DNA of 64,000 nt from CAMCXT01 sp040403315 (GCA_040403315.1 JBBAKX010000001.1:744001-808000), one strand, 5' to 3'. Shown: positions 15,366 to 25,656, numbered from the stretch's first letter. Notes: generated by a model from the sequence alone, not told the origin. Program-made: numbers and translations.

Positions 15366-17843
15366 TTGCTCGAAAATTCCTACCATCTCCCAATTGAAGA
15401 TATCCTCGACGATGTTCTTGGTGTGTTTACTCAACACCAAACCCTCATCGTTACCGCGCCTCCAGGTGCAGGAAAAAGTACGCTGCTCCCACTAAAACTG
15501 ATCGGGCAACCTTGGCTTGGCAATCAGAAGATTCTCATGCTCGAGCCCCGAAGGCTTGCCGCTAAAACCATCGCATTACGCATGGCAGAGCTAAATGGTG
15601 ATGAGGTTGGACAAACAATCGGCTACCGAGTAAGGTTCGAAAGTCGGGTTAGTGCGCAAACGAAAATCGAGGTGCTCACCGAAGGAATTCTCACCAGAAT
15701 GCTTCAATCCGACAATGCGCTAGAAGGTGTTGGGATGGTTATTTTCGACGAGTTTCACGAACGCAGTTTGCATGCAGATGTGGCGCTTGCACTTTGTAGA
15801 GATTGTCAGCAGGTTTTACGTCCCGATCTGAAGATTCTCATCATGTCGGCAACCTTGAACCTGCCTAAGCTTAGCAGTTTGCTCAATGCTCCTATTGTTG
15901 AAAGTTTAGGCCGGCAATTTCCTGTTGATATTCGTTACGTTGGTCCAACCGATGAAATGTTTTTGCCTGAATCTACAGCAAGAACTGTAGTTACTGCAAT
16001 ACAAGAAAACGAAGGCGATGCGCTGGTTTTCCTTCCAGGCGAAGCCGAAATTCGGAAGTGTGCCGAATTACTCGAAAAAGCGCTGCCTGGTTTTTCAATT
16101 CATCCATTGTATGGGCAATTGCCTCCATCACAGCAGTTCGCGGCAATCATGCCCAATCGAAGTGGCCGAAGAAAAGTAGTGCTTGCCACTTCAATCGCTG
16201 AAAGTTCGCTTACTATAGAAGGCATAAAAATCGTTGTAGATACTGGATTTGGAAAGGTTTCGAGATTTGATCCTGCATCAGGTTTGTCGAAACTCCAAAC
16301 AATAAATATTTCTAAAGATTCTGCCGATCAGCGAGCTGGAAGAGCTGGTCGTTTGAGTGCTGGCGTTTGTTATCGGATGTGGTCATTTGCTGATCATCAA
16401 AGACTATCTGATCATCGCGTTCCTGAAATTCTAGAAGCCGATTTAACTTCCCTTTTACTCGATATGGCCCAGTGGGGAGTACAAGATATTTCGTCGCTCA
16501 CTTGGTTAACCGAACCGCCTAAAGCCGCTGTTTTAAGTGGAATCGAAACACTCCATCAAATCAATGCGCTTGATGACGGTCGCATTACCTCACATGGAAA
16601 GGCGCTTCATCGTTTGGCTTGCCATCCGCGCATTGGGAATATGCTATTAATGGCTGGAAATTTAGCTGCTCAGCAGTTAGCCACCGATATTGCAGCGATT
16701 CTAGAAGAACGCGATCCATTGGGAAGAGAATCGGGCGTAGATTTGAATTTACGGGTGGAAGCGCTTCGCCGCGACAGAAGCAGAAAATCGATCGGGAAAC
16801 GTATGACCCGTATTGCGAAAATTGCTGAATCTTATCGCAAAATGCTTGATCTTTCAGAAAACAACGATCCTGTAGATCCAAATGAAACAGGCTTATTGCT
16901 TGCCTATGCTTATCCCGAAAGAATCGCATCTGCACGACTAGGAAATAACGCACAATTCCAATTGGCAAACGGCAAACTTGCTCAGATTTCTCACCAAGAC
17001 GATTTAGCGCATGAACCTTGGTTGGCAGTTGCTCAAATGGATATGCGCGAAGGACTTGGAAAAATCTTTATAGCTGCTCCGCTCAATCCCAAAGACTTGC
17101 TTCCATTGGTAAAAGAGAAGGAAATCCTCATCTGGGATTCACGAAAAGGCGGACTCGTTGCAACCAAAGATTTACGAATCGGTTCGATTGTCCTTCAGTC
17201 CAAACCATTGCACAATCCTGATCCTGATAAGATTGTAGCTGCAATCTCGAAGGCAATCGCCCAAGAAGGAGTCTCGCTTTTGGATTTTGATGAATCATTC
17301 GAGCAACTTCAAGCCAGGATTCTATCCCTGCAAAAATGGAATCCTGAACAGGAATGGCCTGATGTTTCAACTGAATCTTTATTAAGTTCCAACGCAGAAT
17401 GGTTGAGTGGTTATTTATCGGGAGTTAAAAGACCAGAGGATCTGAAACGTATTTCTTTAAGAGAAGCGTTGATTAGCTCCATAGGATGGGATTTGCAACA
17501 ATTGTTGAATCAACTCGCCCCCGATAAAATAACTGTGCCATCTGGATCCTCCATTAGATTGCATTATCACGCCAATGCCGGAACGCCAATTCTAGCCGTT
17601 AGGCTGCAAGAACTTTTCGGAATGGCCGACACGCCAAAAATAAATCAAGGGAAAACAGGAGTCGTACTTCACTTGTTGTCGCCCGGTTACAAGCCTGTTC
17701 AAGTTACCAGCGACCTTCGGAGTTTTTGGAACAATACTTATTTTGAAGTAAAAAAGGAGCTTAAACGCAGATATCCTAAGCATGCATGGCCCGACGATCC
17801 TTGGAGCGCAACACCAGTGGCCAAAGGAAGACCAATGAAGTAG
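15366..17843 (+). CDS. hrpB: ATP-dependent DEAH-box helicase HrpB
   Basis: 825 residues. Helicase motifs occur in order: I 'APPGAGKSTLLPL' (about residue 37), II 'FDEFHERS', III 'MSATLNLPKL', V 'LATSIAESSLTIEG', VI 'QRAGRAGRLS'. The HA2-type middle region and the HrpB-specific C-terminal domain follow ('WPDDPW' near the end), matching the family's usual size. The start is TTG at 15366: the frame is closed by TAA at 15339-15341, no ATG lies between, and the residues after the TTG ('LPIEDILDDVL') fit the family N-terminus. It is monocistronic, and its cellular role is not settled for the family. Confidence 0.93.
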   Translation: MLENSYHLPIEDILDDVLGVFTQHQTLIVTAPPGAGKSTLLPLKLIGQPWLGNQKILMLEPRRLAAKTIALRMAELNGDEVGQTIGYRVRFESRVSAQTKIEVLTEGILTRMLQSDNALEGVGMVIFDEFHERSLHADVALALCRDCQQVLRPDLKILIMSATLNLPKLSSLLNAPIVESLGRQFPVDIRYVGPTDEMFLPESTARTVVTAIQENEGDALVFLPGEAEIRKCAELLEKALPGFSIHPLYGQLPPSQQFAAIMPNRSGRRKVVLATSIAESSLTIEGIKIVVDTGFGKVSRFDPASGLSKLQTINISKDSADQRAGRAGRLSAGVCYRMWSFADHQRLSDHRVPEILEADLTSLLLDMAQWGVQDISSLTWLTEPPKAAVLSGIETLHQINALDDGRITSHGKALHRLACHPRIGNMLLMAGNLAAQQLATDIAAILEERDPLGRESGVDLNLRVEALRRDRSRKSIGKRMTRIAKIAESYRKMLDLSENNDPVDPNETGLLLAYAYPERIASARLGNNAQFQLANGKLAQISHQDDLAHEPWLAVAQMDMREGLGKIFIAAPLNPKDLLPLVKEKEILIWDSRKGGLVATKDLRIGSIVLQSKPLHNPDPDKIVAAISKAIAQEGVSLLDFDESFEQLQARILSLQKWNPEQEWPDVSTESLLSSNAEWLSGYLSGVKRPEDLKRISLREALISSIGWDLQQLLNQLAPDKITVPSGSSIRLHYHANAGTPILAVRLQELFGMADTPKINQGKTGVVLHLLSPGYKPVQVTSDLRSFWNNTYFEVKKELKRRYPKHAWPDDPWSATPVAKGRPMK

Positions 17844-17940
17844 GCTTAGTACTTATAATGTTCGGATTATTTTGAATGTTTTACAATGAACTGCCCAGTA
17901 GAGATATTTTGATCCATAGGACCTTTACATTCATTCTTCT

Positions 17941-17948
17941 TAAGTTTG
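17941..17948 (+). promoter_or_regulatory. -7 element (TAagTTTG) before ftcD
   Basis: An exact TAnnTTTG match 19 nt before the GTG start at 17968. The nearest upstream TTTG (17908-17911) is farther than standard spacing, so the -33 assignment is uncertain. Confidence 0.5.
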
Positions 17949-17967
17949 CACCTCCAAAATCATAGCC

Positions 17968-19659
17968 GTGCAACAACTCATCGAATGCGTGCCTAATTTT
18001 TCAGAAGGCGTAAACCTTGCTATTATCAAACAAATTACAGACGTAATCGAATCTGTTGAAGGTGTTCGATTGCTCAATGTAGATCCTGGTAAAGCTACCA
18101 ATAGAACTGTAGTAACTTTCGTTGGAGCACCAGAACCTGTAATTGAAGCAGCCTATCTAGCAATCAAAAAGGCAGCTGAAATCATCGATATGGGTAAGCA
18201 CAAAGGCGAACATCCTCGGATGGGTGCAACTGATGTTTGTCCGCTGATTCCAGTTGCTGGAATAAGTATGGATGAAACTGCCGAATACGCACGCAAGTTG
18301 GCTAAGCGCGTTGGAGAAAATCTCGAAATTCCAGTTTACCTATACGAAGCTGCTGCTTTGATAGAAGGCAGAAACAATCTAAGCGAAATCAGAGCAGGCG
18401 AGTATGAAGGTTTTTTCAAGAAAATTATGCTGCCTGAGTGGAAGCCTGATTTTGGTCCTGCTGAAATGAACATCCGCGCAGGCGCTACTGTAATTGGCGC
18501 AAGAGATTTCTTGATCGCTTACAATGTTAATTTGAATACTACATCAGTTCGAAGAGCAAATTCTATCGCATTCGACGTGCGTGAAAGAGGTCGTGTATTA
18601 CGCGATGGAGATCCTGTTACAGGGAAAATTGTAAAAGATGCCGATGGAAACCCAGTGAATGTTCCAGGAACACTGAAGGCTGTAAAAGCTATCGGTTGGT
18701 TTATTGAGGAATACGGTGTTGCACAAATTTCTATGAACCTCACAAACATTCGTGAAACACCTGTTCACATTGCTTTCGATGAGGTTTGTAAAAAGGCCGA
18801 TGCGCGTGGAATTCGTGTTACCGGATCCGAGTTGGTTGGTTTGATTCCATTGCAATGCATGTTGGATGCTGGCCGCTATTTTCTAGATAAACAACAGCGT
18901 TCAACTGGAGTATCGGAGCGCGAGTTGATCAAGATTGCCGTAAAATCGATGGGTCTCGACGAGTTGGGAGCTTTCGAACCAGAAAAGCGCATCATTGAGT
19001 ATTTGCTTGAAGATGCAGCCAATGAAAAACTTGTGCAAATGAGTTTGAAGGCTTTTGCAGAAGAAACAGCATCAGAATCTCCAGCTCCGGGAGGAGGTTC
19101 AATTTCAGCTTATGTTGGCGCATTAGGTATTGCCTTGGCAGGTATGGTTGCGAATTTGAGTTCCCATAAACGCGGCTGGGATGCCCGTTGGAAGGAGTTT
19201 TCTGACGTAGCTGAAAATGCCGCGAAATTCCAAAAGGAACTCATCAGAATGGTGGACGAGGATACACGCGCATTCAATAAAATCATGGATGCTTTTGGTT
19301 TGGCCAACGGTTCACCTGAAGAAAAAAGTGCTCGCAAAGCAGCGATTCAATCAGCTACTCTGCATGCCATTGAAACACCTTTTCGGGTGATGCAGCTTGC
19401 ATATGATTCCATGTCGGTTATTCAAAACATGGCCATTAATGGCAATCCAAATTCGGTATCTGATGCAGGTGTTGGAGCCTTGTGTGCTAGAACAGCAGTA
19501 ATGGGCGCTTGGCTCAATGTGAAGATTAACTGTTCTGGCTACGACGACAAGACCTATGTAGAACAAGTGCTCAAATCATGCGATGAACTTGTTGTCAAAA
19601 CAACGGCAAAGGAGGCTGAGATTTTATCGGTGGTTCACAAAGTGATCGAAGGAGCGTAG
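17968..19659 (+). CDS. ftcD: Glutamate formimidoyltransferase / formimidoyl-THF cyclodeaminase (bifunctional)
   Basis: 563 residues, starting with GTG. The N-terminal formiminotransferase halves (about 1-325) open with 'IECVPNFSEGVNL' and include 'GEHPRMGATDVCPLIPV'. The C-terminal cyclodeaminase domain (about 360-563) has the 'SESPAPGGGSISAYVGALG' signature. It transfers the formimino group of formiminoglutamate to tetrahydrofolate and cyclises it to methenyl-THF with ammonia release, the last step of one histidine-degradation route. The rest of a hut pathway is not in the window. The stop abuts the stop of the convergent giant gene with no spacer (19659/19660). Confidence 0.95.
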   Translation: MQQLIECVPNFSEGVNLAIIKQITDVIESVEGVRLLNVDPGKATNRTVVTFVGAPEPVIEAAYLAIKKAAEIIDMGKHKGEHPRMGATDVCPLIPVAGISMDETAEYARKLAKRVGENLEIPVYLYEAAALIEGRNNLSEIRAGEYEGFFKKIMLPEWKPDFGPAEMNIRAGATVIGARDFLIAYNVNLNTTSVRRANSIAFDVRERGRVLRDGDPVTGKIVKDADGNPVNVPGTLKAVKAIGWFIEEYGVAQISMNLTNIRETPVHIAFDEVCKKADARGIRVTGSELVGLIPLQCMLDAGRYFLDKQQRSTGVSERELIKIAVKSMGLDELGAFEPEKRIIEYLLEDAANEKLVQMSLKAFAEETASESPAPGGGSISAYVGALGIALAGMVANLSSHKRGWDARWKEFSDVAENAAKFQKELIRMVDEDTRAFNKIMDAFGLANGSPEEKSARKAAIQSATLHAIETPFRVMQLAYDSMSVIQNMAINGNPNSVSDAGVGALCARTAVMGAWLNVKINCSGYDDKTYVEQVLKSCDELVVKTTAKEAEILSVVHKVIEGA

Positions 19660-22600
19660 CTATTCAACAACGGTAACTCTTCCAATCAATTCCTTGTTCC
19701 AGTTCATCGAATTGGTGACAAAGGCCCGCCATACGTAAACATCTTCTTGCACTTCATTGCCACGGTAAGTTCCATCCCATCCTTCTTCCGGATCGGTCGA
19801 CACGTGGATCAATTCTCCCCAGCGGTCGTAAATCTCAAGTCGGAATTTGGTAGCGTAGGTTACAACAATCTTAAACTTCTCATTGTGACCATCAGCATTG
19901 GGAGTGAAAACATTCGGTGCATAAATGGTTGGGAAGGGATCAACAGATACATCGTCGCAAGTTGAATCTACACAGCCAAATCCACTAGTTACTTTCAAGC
20001 AAACATTGTAGCTTCCAGTATCGGCGTAAGTATGTGTTGGATTTTCTTGTAAAGAAATTGCACCATCACCAAATCCCCATCTGAACATAACTGCATCGGT
20101 ACTTTCATTGTAGAAGCGAAACTCAGGATTTACAATGTCAGCTTCAAATGGCGTTTTTGAAAATGCTGCCATTGGATTCGGGTGAATCTGAACCAAGCCT
20201 TCTGTGTGTAACACATTTGTACAGCCATAAATGTCAATTATCTGCAATGTTACATCCGGTGAACCAGGTGTGGTGAAGCATTGCTTTTCAATCGAGTTGC
20301 TTCCAGAAAATTGCTGATTGAAGCTCCACATATAATTCTGAATTGAATCGCCAGCCGTTTGTTGAAAGGCAAAATTTATACAAACAGGTGCACATCCCTC
20401 AGCAATATCTGGCACAAGTTGTCCATCAGGTCTTAAACGAAGTTGAATATATTGCGAATCTGCTGCAGGACAACCATTTTCGTCAGTTGCAGTGGCTTCA
20501 ATATATCCTGAAGTTGTGGGATTAATAACTAGCATTTCTTCAACGTGCGAATAAGCTGGCCATTGAATATCGAGGTGGCCAGTTCCTCCATTTGCAGTTG
20601 CATGCAATTCGATTGGTTCTCCACTACAAGCATAATCAGGACCGGTTACTTGTATATTTAATGGATCAGGTTCCTGTAAGGTTAAACTGTAATTTTTTAA
20701 ACAGCCATTCGAGTCAGAAATGGTGACGGTATAGGTTCCTGCGGATAGATTTTCAATGATATCATCAGATGATCCATTTTGCCAATTGAAGCTAAATGGA
20801 GAATACCCAGCAGTTGCAACTGCTTGAAGCGCTCCATCGGCGAAACCAAAACATGAAATTGGTTGAATGATAAATGCATTTGCATCAATGTTTTCGAGTG
20901 CTGGAAGGGTGAGAAAGGTATCCAATAAACAGCCGTTTGCATCTTTAATGTCTACCGAATGCTGCGATGGTGTTAAATTGTTCCAACTCGAAATTTGTGC
21001 GAAAATTCCATTGTTAAAGCTGTAGGTGTATGGTGCCAAACCGCCGTTTACCGAAACAACTTCCATCGAAGCATTGTACAAATCGCAAGTTGCTGGGTGC
21101 ATATCTAGTATTGCCTCGGTTGGACCAGGATATTGAGCGATTGCACGACTTGCCTCGATTTCGCATTGGTTTGCGTCCCTAACGGTAACTTGATAATTGC
21201 CTGCATCGAGATTTGAGTAGTTAAGCGGTAATGAACCAATTGCTTCGAAATTCGTGTCCTGAAAGGCAATTTCAAATGGTGCTACACCGCCTGTTATTTG
21301 TAATAGAGAGATTCCTCCATTGGGTAAATTACATACTGCATCTGTTCCTGAAACAACCAAAGAGGTTGGAACAGACGGCATTGTTAAGGTTGCTGTTTGT
21401 ATTGAGCTGCAACCCGATTGATCTGTAACGGTTACTGAATAAGCAGTAGCGCTTAGGTTTTCAAATAATCCAGTGTTGGATATATTTCCATTGGAAAGGG
21501 AAAATGAATAAGGAGCAGTGCCTCCTACAATTTCTATTGCTTGAATTCTGCCATTGTTGGTATTGCAAACAGGAGAAGATTGCTCAATTTCGAAGGCCAA
21601 TAAATTAGGCTCTAAAATGTTTATTTGCTGATTATCGATGCATCCAGCCGAATCAATTATCTGAACGGAATAGTTTCCTGCTTGGAGGCCTGTTGCTGAT
21701 AAACCTGTTGCTGAATTGCTCCAAAGCAGATTAAATGGTGCAGTTCCAGAAATGATGTTCACGATGGCAATTCCATTGTTACCGCCGAAACACGAAACAT
21801 TTGCGGTTGCACTTATACTGATATTTAGGTCGGGTAAAGCATTTAATACGACTGATGTGTCTGCCGTGCATCCATTCTGGTCGATTACTGAAACCAAAAA
21901 CGAACCAGCAGTTAGGTTAGTGAAATTGGTTTGCGCGCCAAAGGGCTGATTGTTTAGTAAATAATTAAATGTAGGCGTTCCTCCTTGAATCTGAAGAATT
22001 TGAATTTCTCCATTGTTAAGTCCACAAGTTGAAGGAGAAACTTCCAAATTCAATGTAGAAGGTCCTTCGATCATCACTAGTTGTGTCGAAGTGTCGAAAG
22101 CACATCCGTTCGCATCAATAATTGTAAATAGGAAATTCCCTGTTCCTAGGTTGATAAGTTGAAGTGTATCACTTTCAAAGTTTTGTGGAGTTCCTCCGTT
22201 CATGCTTAATGAAAATGGTCCAATACCACCATAGATGTTGCTTATACCAATGCTGCCAGTGTTGATTCCGCAAGCAGGGTTTGAAGCTGTTAACTCAATC
22301 CCCGTAGTGAAACTTGTTGAAGCAACATTTGCATTCAGTGTGATTGGACAGCCATTGGCGTCGGTTGCTACAATGCTGTAAGTGCCAGAAGTAAGATTCC
22401 CAAAATTGCTGTTGCTTTGGGCAGTTCCGCCATTGAGGCTGTAGTTGTAATTTGGGGTTCCGCCTTGAATTGTAACTTCAATGCTTCCATTGTTCAGGTT
22501 ACATGTGGTTGCACTTGTACTATTTGATGCTGTAATAGCTGTGGGTTGGTTGATTTGAATGGATGTGTCAGCAAGGCATCCGAAGCGATCTGATAGAGTG

Positions 22601-24585
22601 ATTGTGTATGTTCCTGCACCAATTCCACTGAGCAAAGAATCGGTTGAACCATTGTTCCACTCGTAATTGAATGGACCCCAACCGCTTGGTTGAACCGAAA
22701 TGGAGCCATTGGATTGTCCAAAGCACAAGGGCTCAACAATAACCTGATTGAAGTTGGCCATTGGTACTACATTAATCTGCGCTGTATCTGTTGCCGTTTG
22801 TCCGTTGGCATCTGTAATGTTTACTGTGTAAATTGTTGTTGAACTTGGGCAGGCGGTTAATGTGCTTAATGTGCTGCCGTTTGACCATTGATAAGAAAAC
22901 GGCGGTGTTCCATAATTGGTGCTCGATAAAAAAGTATAGCAGCTGCCTGGGCAAATCGTGTCGCCTGATATTGTTACTCTGAAAACACATGGCGGCACTA
23001 CCACATTTTGTGTAATTGTTGAGGTACAGCCTTCATCTGTAACAATCGATAGCGTTACAGGATATGAGCCAGCTCCTGAGGTTGCGAAGGTTACATTTAC
23101 ATCGGTTTGTGCTGAGGATGCTGGTGTTCCGTTTGGAATTGTCCACTGTTGTGATGCGATAGTGCCAAACGCGAGCGTGGTGGTGTTTTGCAGCAACACT
23201 GGCAAATCGCAAGCTGGGGCTTGAAAGGTGAAGCTTGCTGCCGGAATTGGAGAAACAACCACTGGAATCTGGAAGGTGCTTGTGCAACCATTGAAGGCTG
23301 TTAGGTTGAGTGTGTAATTGGTTGTAGTTGAAGGAGATACAGTTATAGATTGGGAGGTGCTTCCACCAGGAGACCAAGAGTAACTTTGATATCCTGTTGG
23401 TGCGTTCAGTGTAGATGATTGTCCTGGGCAAATGGTGTCGCCCAATTCGGCAAGGATAGATGGTGAGCAATTGGCATCTATGTAGGCGTATCCATAATGT
23501 CCTCCCTGACTACAATCGCCGGTGGTAAATTCTACTGTAACATTTTGTCCAAGATAATTGGTTAAGTCGACGTTAACAGTACTCCAAGGTTTGTAGCGAA
23601 CACCTGTGCAGATAGGAGAATCGAAGAATCCAGGTAAGTTGACAGCTGCTGAAACCACAAAATCAGAACATGGAATAATCTCTCCATTCTGATCTCTCAA
23701 GAGTGCTCTAAAAAATGGTTGTTCTTCGGATGTATGACCGGGATCTTCGAAAACCACTGCATATCGATAAGAAAAAGACGAATTTGATGGGTTTACAGAA
23801 AAGGTTTGAAGCAGTTGTTCGGCATTTGCACCAGTTCCATTGTTTCCAAGCCGCACCGAAAATGGCCCACCTAAAGGATCCACTCTTGGAAATCCAGCAC
23901 ATGGATCAACGCCTCCAGACATGATTGTTTGTTGGTTATTCACAAGGCCTAATGATGTTGCATTGTAGATAGGTGTAATTGATCCTGCTGTTCCGGTTAT
24001 GGATGTTCCTCGAGTGCCATACCAACCATTAAGGTTTCCAGCATTGAAGTTCATGTTTGTACAACTCGGTTGAACTGTAATCCCAGTGAAATTAACTGCA
24101 ATGTCGAATTGGTAGCAATTAGAATAGTAATTATTCCAAGTGTAGGCATCTAACTGAATGTAATAGGTAACTCCAGCCTGAACTTGCTGCAAAAGTGTTG
24201 CTCCTCCCGAGAAAGTACTTCCTTGAGCCCACGCCAAACAAGCTCCAGGAGTTCCAGGGCAACCATCAAAAAGTGAAAGCGTTGGATATGCCCAACCAGA
24301 TGATTGAATGTCGCTTAGCTGAATGGTAATATAGCCATCTGTTGCAGGCGTGAAGGCATATAGCCAATCTTGTCCGCCATAATAATTTCCAGTAGTGCTG
24401 GATACGCAAGCATTTTGCCCGTTGTAGTCGTTTATGTCTCCACAAGTGCTTTGATTGTTTGCAGTAAAAGGAAGATTGATTGGAGTTCCAGTCGCTGTTA
24501 CACAAGTATTTCCACCTTGTGCGGAAACCAATCCCGATAGGCTTAAAATTGCAACAGTAAAGGCGATAATCCGTTTTGCCAACAT
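19660..24585 (-). CDS. Giant secreted surface protein with SprB-type repeats and T9SS type-B C-terminus
   Basis: 1641 residues. Signal peptide about 1-22 ('FTVAILSLSGLVSA'). Residues 27-170 look like a PPC-type beta domain. Residues 178-373 are a beta-rich module ending in 'GGHYGYAYIDANC'. Residues 378-610 hold Ig/PKD-like units with 'TICPG' motifs. Residues 611 to about 1313 are nine SprB-like repeats of about 78 residues. PKD-like domains follow ('FRWGFGDGAI'). The last 88 residues are the gliding-motility-type C-terminal domain ('NVFTPNADGHNEKF', 'YDRWGELI', 'GWDGTY', 'GRVTVV'), the sorting signal for the type IX secretion system. It is probably exported to the cell surface as an adhesin. 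Monocistronic. Confidence 0.92.
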   Translation of the reverse strand: MLAKRIIAFTVAILSLSGLVSAQGGNTCVTATGTPINLPFTANNQSTCGDINDYNGQNACVSSTTGNYYGGQDWLYAFTPATDGYITIQLSDIQSSGWAYPTLSLFDGCPGTPGACLAWAQGSTFSGGATLLQQVQAGVTYYIQLDAYTWNNYYSNCYQFDIAVNFTGITVQPSCTNMNFNAGNLNGWYGTRGTSITGTAGSITPIYNATSLGLVNNQQTIMSGGVDPCAGFPRVDPLGGPFSVRLGNNGTGANAEQLLQTFSVNPSNSSFSYRYAVVFEDPGHTSEEQPFFRALLRDQNGEIIPCSDFVVSAAVNLPGFFDSPICTGVRYKPWSTVNVDLTNYLGQNVTVEFTTGDCSQGGHYGYAYIDANCSPSILAELGDTICPGQSSTLNAPTGYQSYSWSPGGSTSQSITVSPSTTTNYTLNLTAFNGCTSTFQIPVVVSPIPAASFTFQAPACDLPVLLQNTTTLAFGTIASQQWTIPNGTPASSAQTDVNVTFATSGAGSYPVTLSIVTDEGCTSTITQNVVVPPCVFRVTISGDTICPGSCYTFLSSTNYGTPPFSYQWSNGSTLSTLTACPSSTTIYTVNITDANGQTATDTAQINVVPMANFNQVIVEPLCFGQSNGSISVQPSGWGPFNYEWNNGSTDSLLSGIGAGTYTITLSDRFGCLADTSIQINQPTAITASNSTSATTCNLNNGSIEVTIQGGTPNYNYSLNGGTAQSNSNFGNLTSGTYSIVATDANGCPITLNANVASTSFTTGIELTASNPACGINTGSIGISNIYGGIGPFSLSMNGGTPQNFESDTLQLINLGTGNFLFTIIDANGCAFDTSTQLVMIEGPSTLNLEVSPSTCGLNNGEIQILQIQGGTPTFNYLLNNQPFGAQTNFTNLTAGSFLVSVIDQNGCTADTSVVLNALPDLNISISATANVSCFGGNNGIAIVNIISGTAPFNLLWSNSATGLSATGLQAGNYSVQIIDSAGCIDNQQINILEPNLLAFEIEQSSPVCNTNNGRIQAIEIVGGTAPYSFSLSNGNISNTGLFENLSATAYSVTVTDQSGCSSIQTATLTMPSVPTSLVVSGTDAVCNLPNGGISLLQITGGVAPFEIAFQDTNFEAIGSLPLNYSNLDAGNYQVTVRDANQCEIEASRAIAQYPGPTEAILDMHPATCDLYNASMEVVSVNGGLAPYTYSFNNGIFAQISSWNNLTPSQHSVDIKDANGCLLDTFLTLPALENIDANAFIIQPISCFGFADGALQAVATAGYSPFSFNWQNGSSDDIIENLSAGTYTVTISDSNGCLKNYSLTLQEPDPLNIQVTGPDYACSGEPIELHATANGGTGHLDIQWPAYSHVEEMLVINPTTSGYIEATATDENGCPAADSQYIQLRLRPDGQLVPDIAEGCAPVCINFAFQQTAGDSIQNYMWSFNQQFSGSNSIEKQCFTTPGSPDVTLQIIDIYGCTNVLHTEGLVQIHPNPMAAFSKTPFEADIVNPEFRFYNESTDAVMFRWGFGDGAISLQENPTHTYADTGSYNVCLKVTSGFGCVDSTCDDVSVDPFPTIYAPNVFTPNADGHNEKFKIVVTYATKFRLEIYDRWGELIHVSTDPEEGWDGTYRGNEVQEDVYVWRAFVTNSMNWNKELIGRVTVVE
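20650..22755 (-). repeat. Nine tandem SprB-type repeats (about 78 aa each)
   Basis: Within the giant gene, nine divergent repeats follow the pattern C..NNG.I.....GG..PF.YS.NNG......F.NL.AG.Y.V.V.D.NGC. Each holds a conserved cysteine near its start and an NGC (or SGC/NQC/FGC) near its end, so the cysteines may pair. DNA identity between units is low, so this is an ancient protein repeat and not a recent tandem duplication. Boundaries are approximate. Confidence 0.85.
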
Positions 24586-25145
24586 TGGTTTCCATTGAGC
24601 AAGACAAAACCCGAGTTGGATTTTGATTGCTACAATGAATACGATGCTGAAACACTTGCAGTTACTGGATTACCAGAGCTATGTAAGTTTCAAACGTTAT
24701 TAAAATAAATAATGCCGGAAGTCTTTTTGATTTATTTATATTGTCTTTATAATCAATTAGATGGATAAAATTGTATTTCCTTAACAAGTGGAAAGAAATG
24801 TAAAGGAATTGGATTAAGTCTAATGCTATGTGTCAGATTATCAATTTGTTGTTCATTAAGTTCAAGCACTTTAACCAACTTGCATTGTGGTTCAAAAAGG
24901 TCGAGCTATATTCAATTAGTGAAATTTGATTTTTAGGATGCAAGAATTTCACGAGATAGCGTTTTAAAATTTAGGATTAATTGAAAGAGATTCATGCGTG
25001 AAAGAAATCATAGATCACTTTTTAACTGTTGAGTTTCTGGATAATTTTGACCTAACATAACAGGAATAATGAAAGTTACAGCTAGTATTCGATAGCTGAG
25101 GAAATTATCAAACGTTCAAAAAAACGAGGCCAGTTGTATGGTGCA
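24586..25145. other. Gene-free stretch upstream of the giant gene
   Basis: A 560-nt A+T-rich stretch between the giant gene start and the terminator of the ftsZ-yqeY transcript. It must hold the promoter of the giant gene (minus strand), but no exact TAnnTTTG was seen near the start codon. No RNA gene or repeat was recognised. Confidence 0.6.
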
Positions 25146-25180
25146 TAAAAAAGTAAAGCCCCAGTTTCCCAGGGCTTTAC
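25146..25180 (-). terminator. Rho-independent terminator of the dcw/yqeY transcript
   Basis: On the minus strand, GTAAAGCCC (25180-25172) pairs perfectly with GGGCTTTAC (25161-25153), around a 10-nt loop, and is followed by a run of six T. It lies 30 nt after the yqeY stop and would end the whole minus-strand dcw operon. Confidence 0.85.
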
Positions 25181-25209
25181 GCATTTAACAACAACCAATT
25201 TACTCTATT

Positions 25210-25656
25210 TTAATGCAACATTTCTTTAACTAATTGTGCGATCAATTTTCCATCAGCTTTTCCTGAAAGTCGTTGGCTTGCGAGTCCCATAACTTTACCC
25301 ATTTCTTTTGCCGATGTAGCGCCTGTTTCTGCAATGATGACTTTTAAAACTTCCTCAATTTCAGCTGCCGAAAGCTGAGCAGGGAGATAAGCTTCTATTA
25401 CTGTAGCTTGAAACAATTCCGCATCGGCCATATCCTGGCGATTTTGTGACAAGTAAATTTCTGCAGCTTCTTTGCGCTGCTTTACCATCTTTTGAAGCAT
25501 TTTAACTTCAGTTTCTTCATCCACAGCACCGCCGGCTTTTTCGGTTTTAGCCATCAGCACCGCCGATTTCACAGCGCGTAAAGCTTCTAGCTTGTCTTTT
25601 TCACGAGCAAGCATCGCCGTTTTAATGTCTTCGTTAATTTTTATTTCCAGGCTCAT
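25210..25656 (-). CDS. GatB/YqeY domain-containing protein
   Basis: 148 residues, the usual length for the YqeY family, which is homologous to the C-terminal tRNA-interacting tail of GatB. 'AREKDKLEALRAVKSAVL' at the N-terminus and 'GKVMGLASQRLSGKADGKL' near the C-terminus are typical. The biochemical role is not established for the family. It follows ftsZ by 66 nt, in which a 12-bp stem-loop sits, and is the last gene before the terminator. Confidence 0.9.
   Translation of the reverse strand: MSLEIKINEDIKTAMLAREKDKLEALRAVKSAVLMAKTEKAGGAVDEETEVKMLQKMVKQRKEAAEIYLSQNRQDMADAELFQATVIEAYLPAQLSAAEIEEVLKVIIAETGATSAKEMGKVMGLASQRLSGKADGKLIAQLVKEMLH

Noticed and set aside
20650..22755. CRISPR-like or recent tandem DNA repeat
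   Set aside because: The repetition is at protein level (SprB repeats of about 78 residues) with low DNA identity and no regular spacers.
23033..23470. 145-codon minus-strand frame inside the giant gene
   Set aside because: It is a different frame of the same strand over strongly supported coding sequence, with no promoter or domain.
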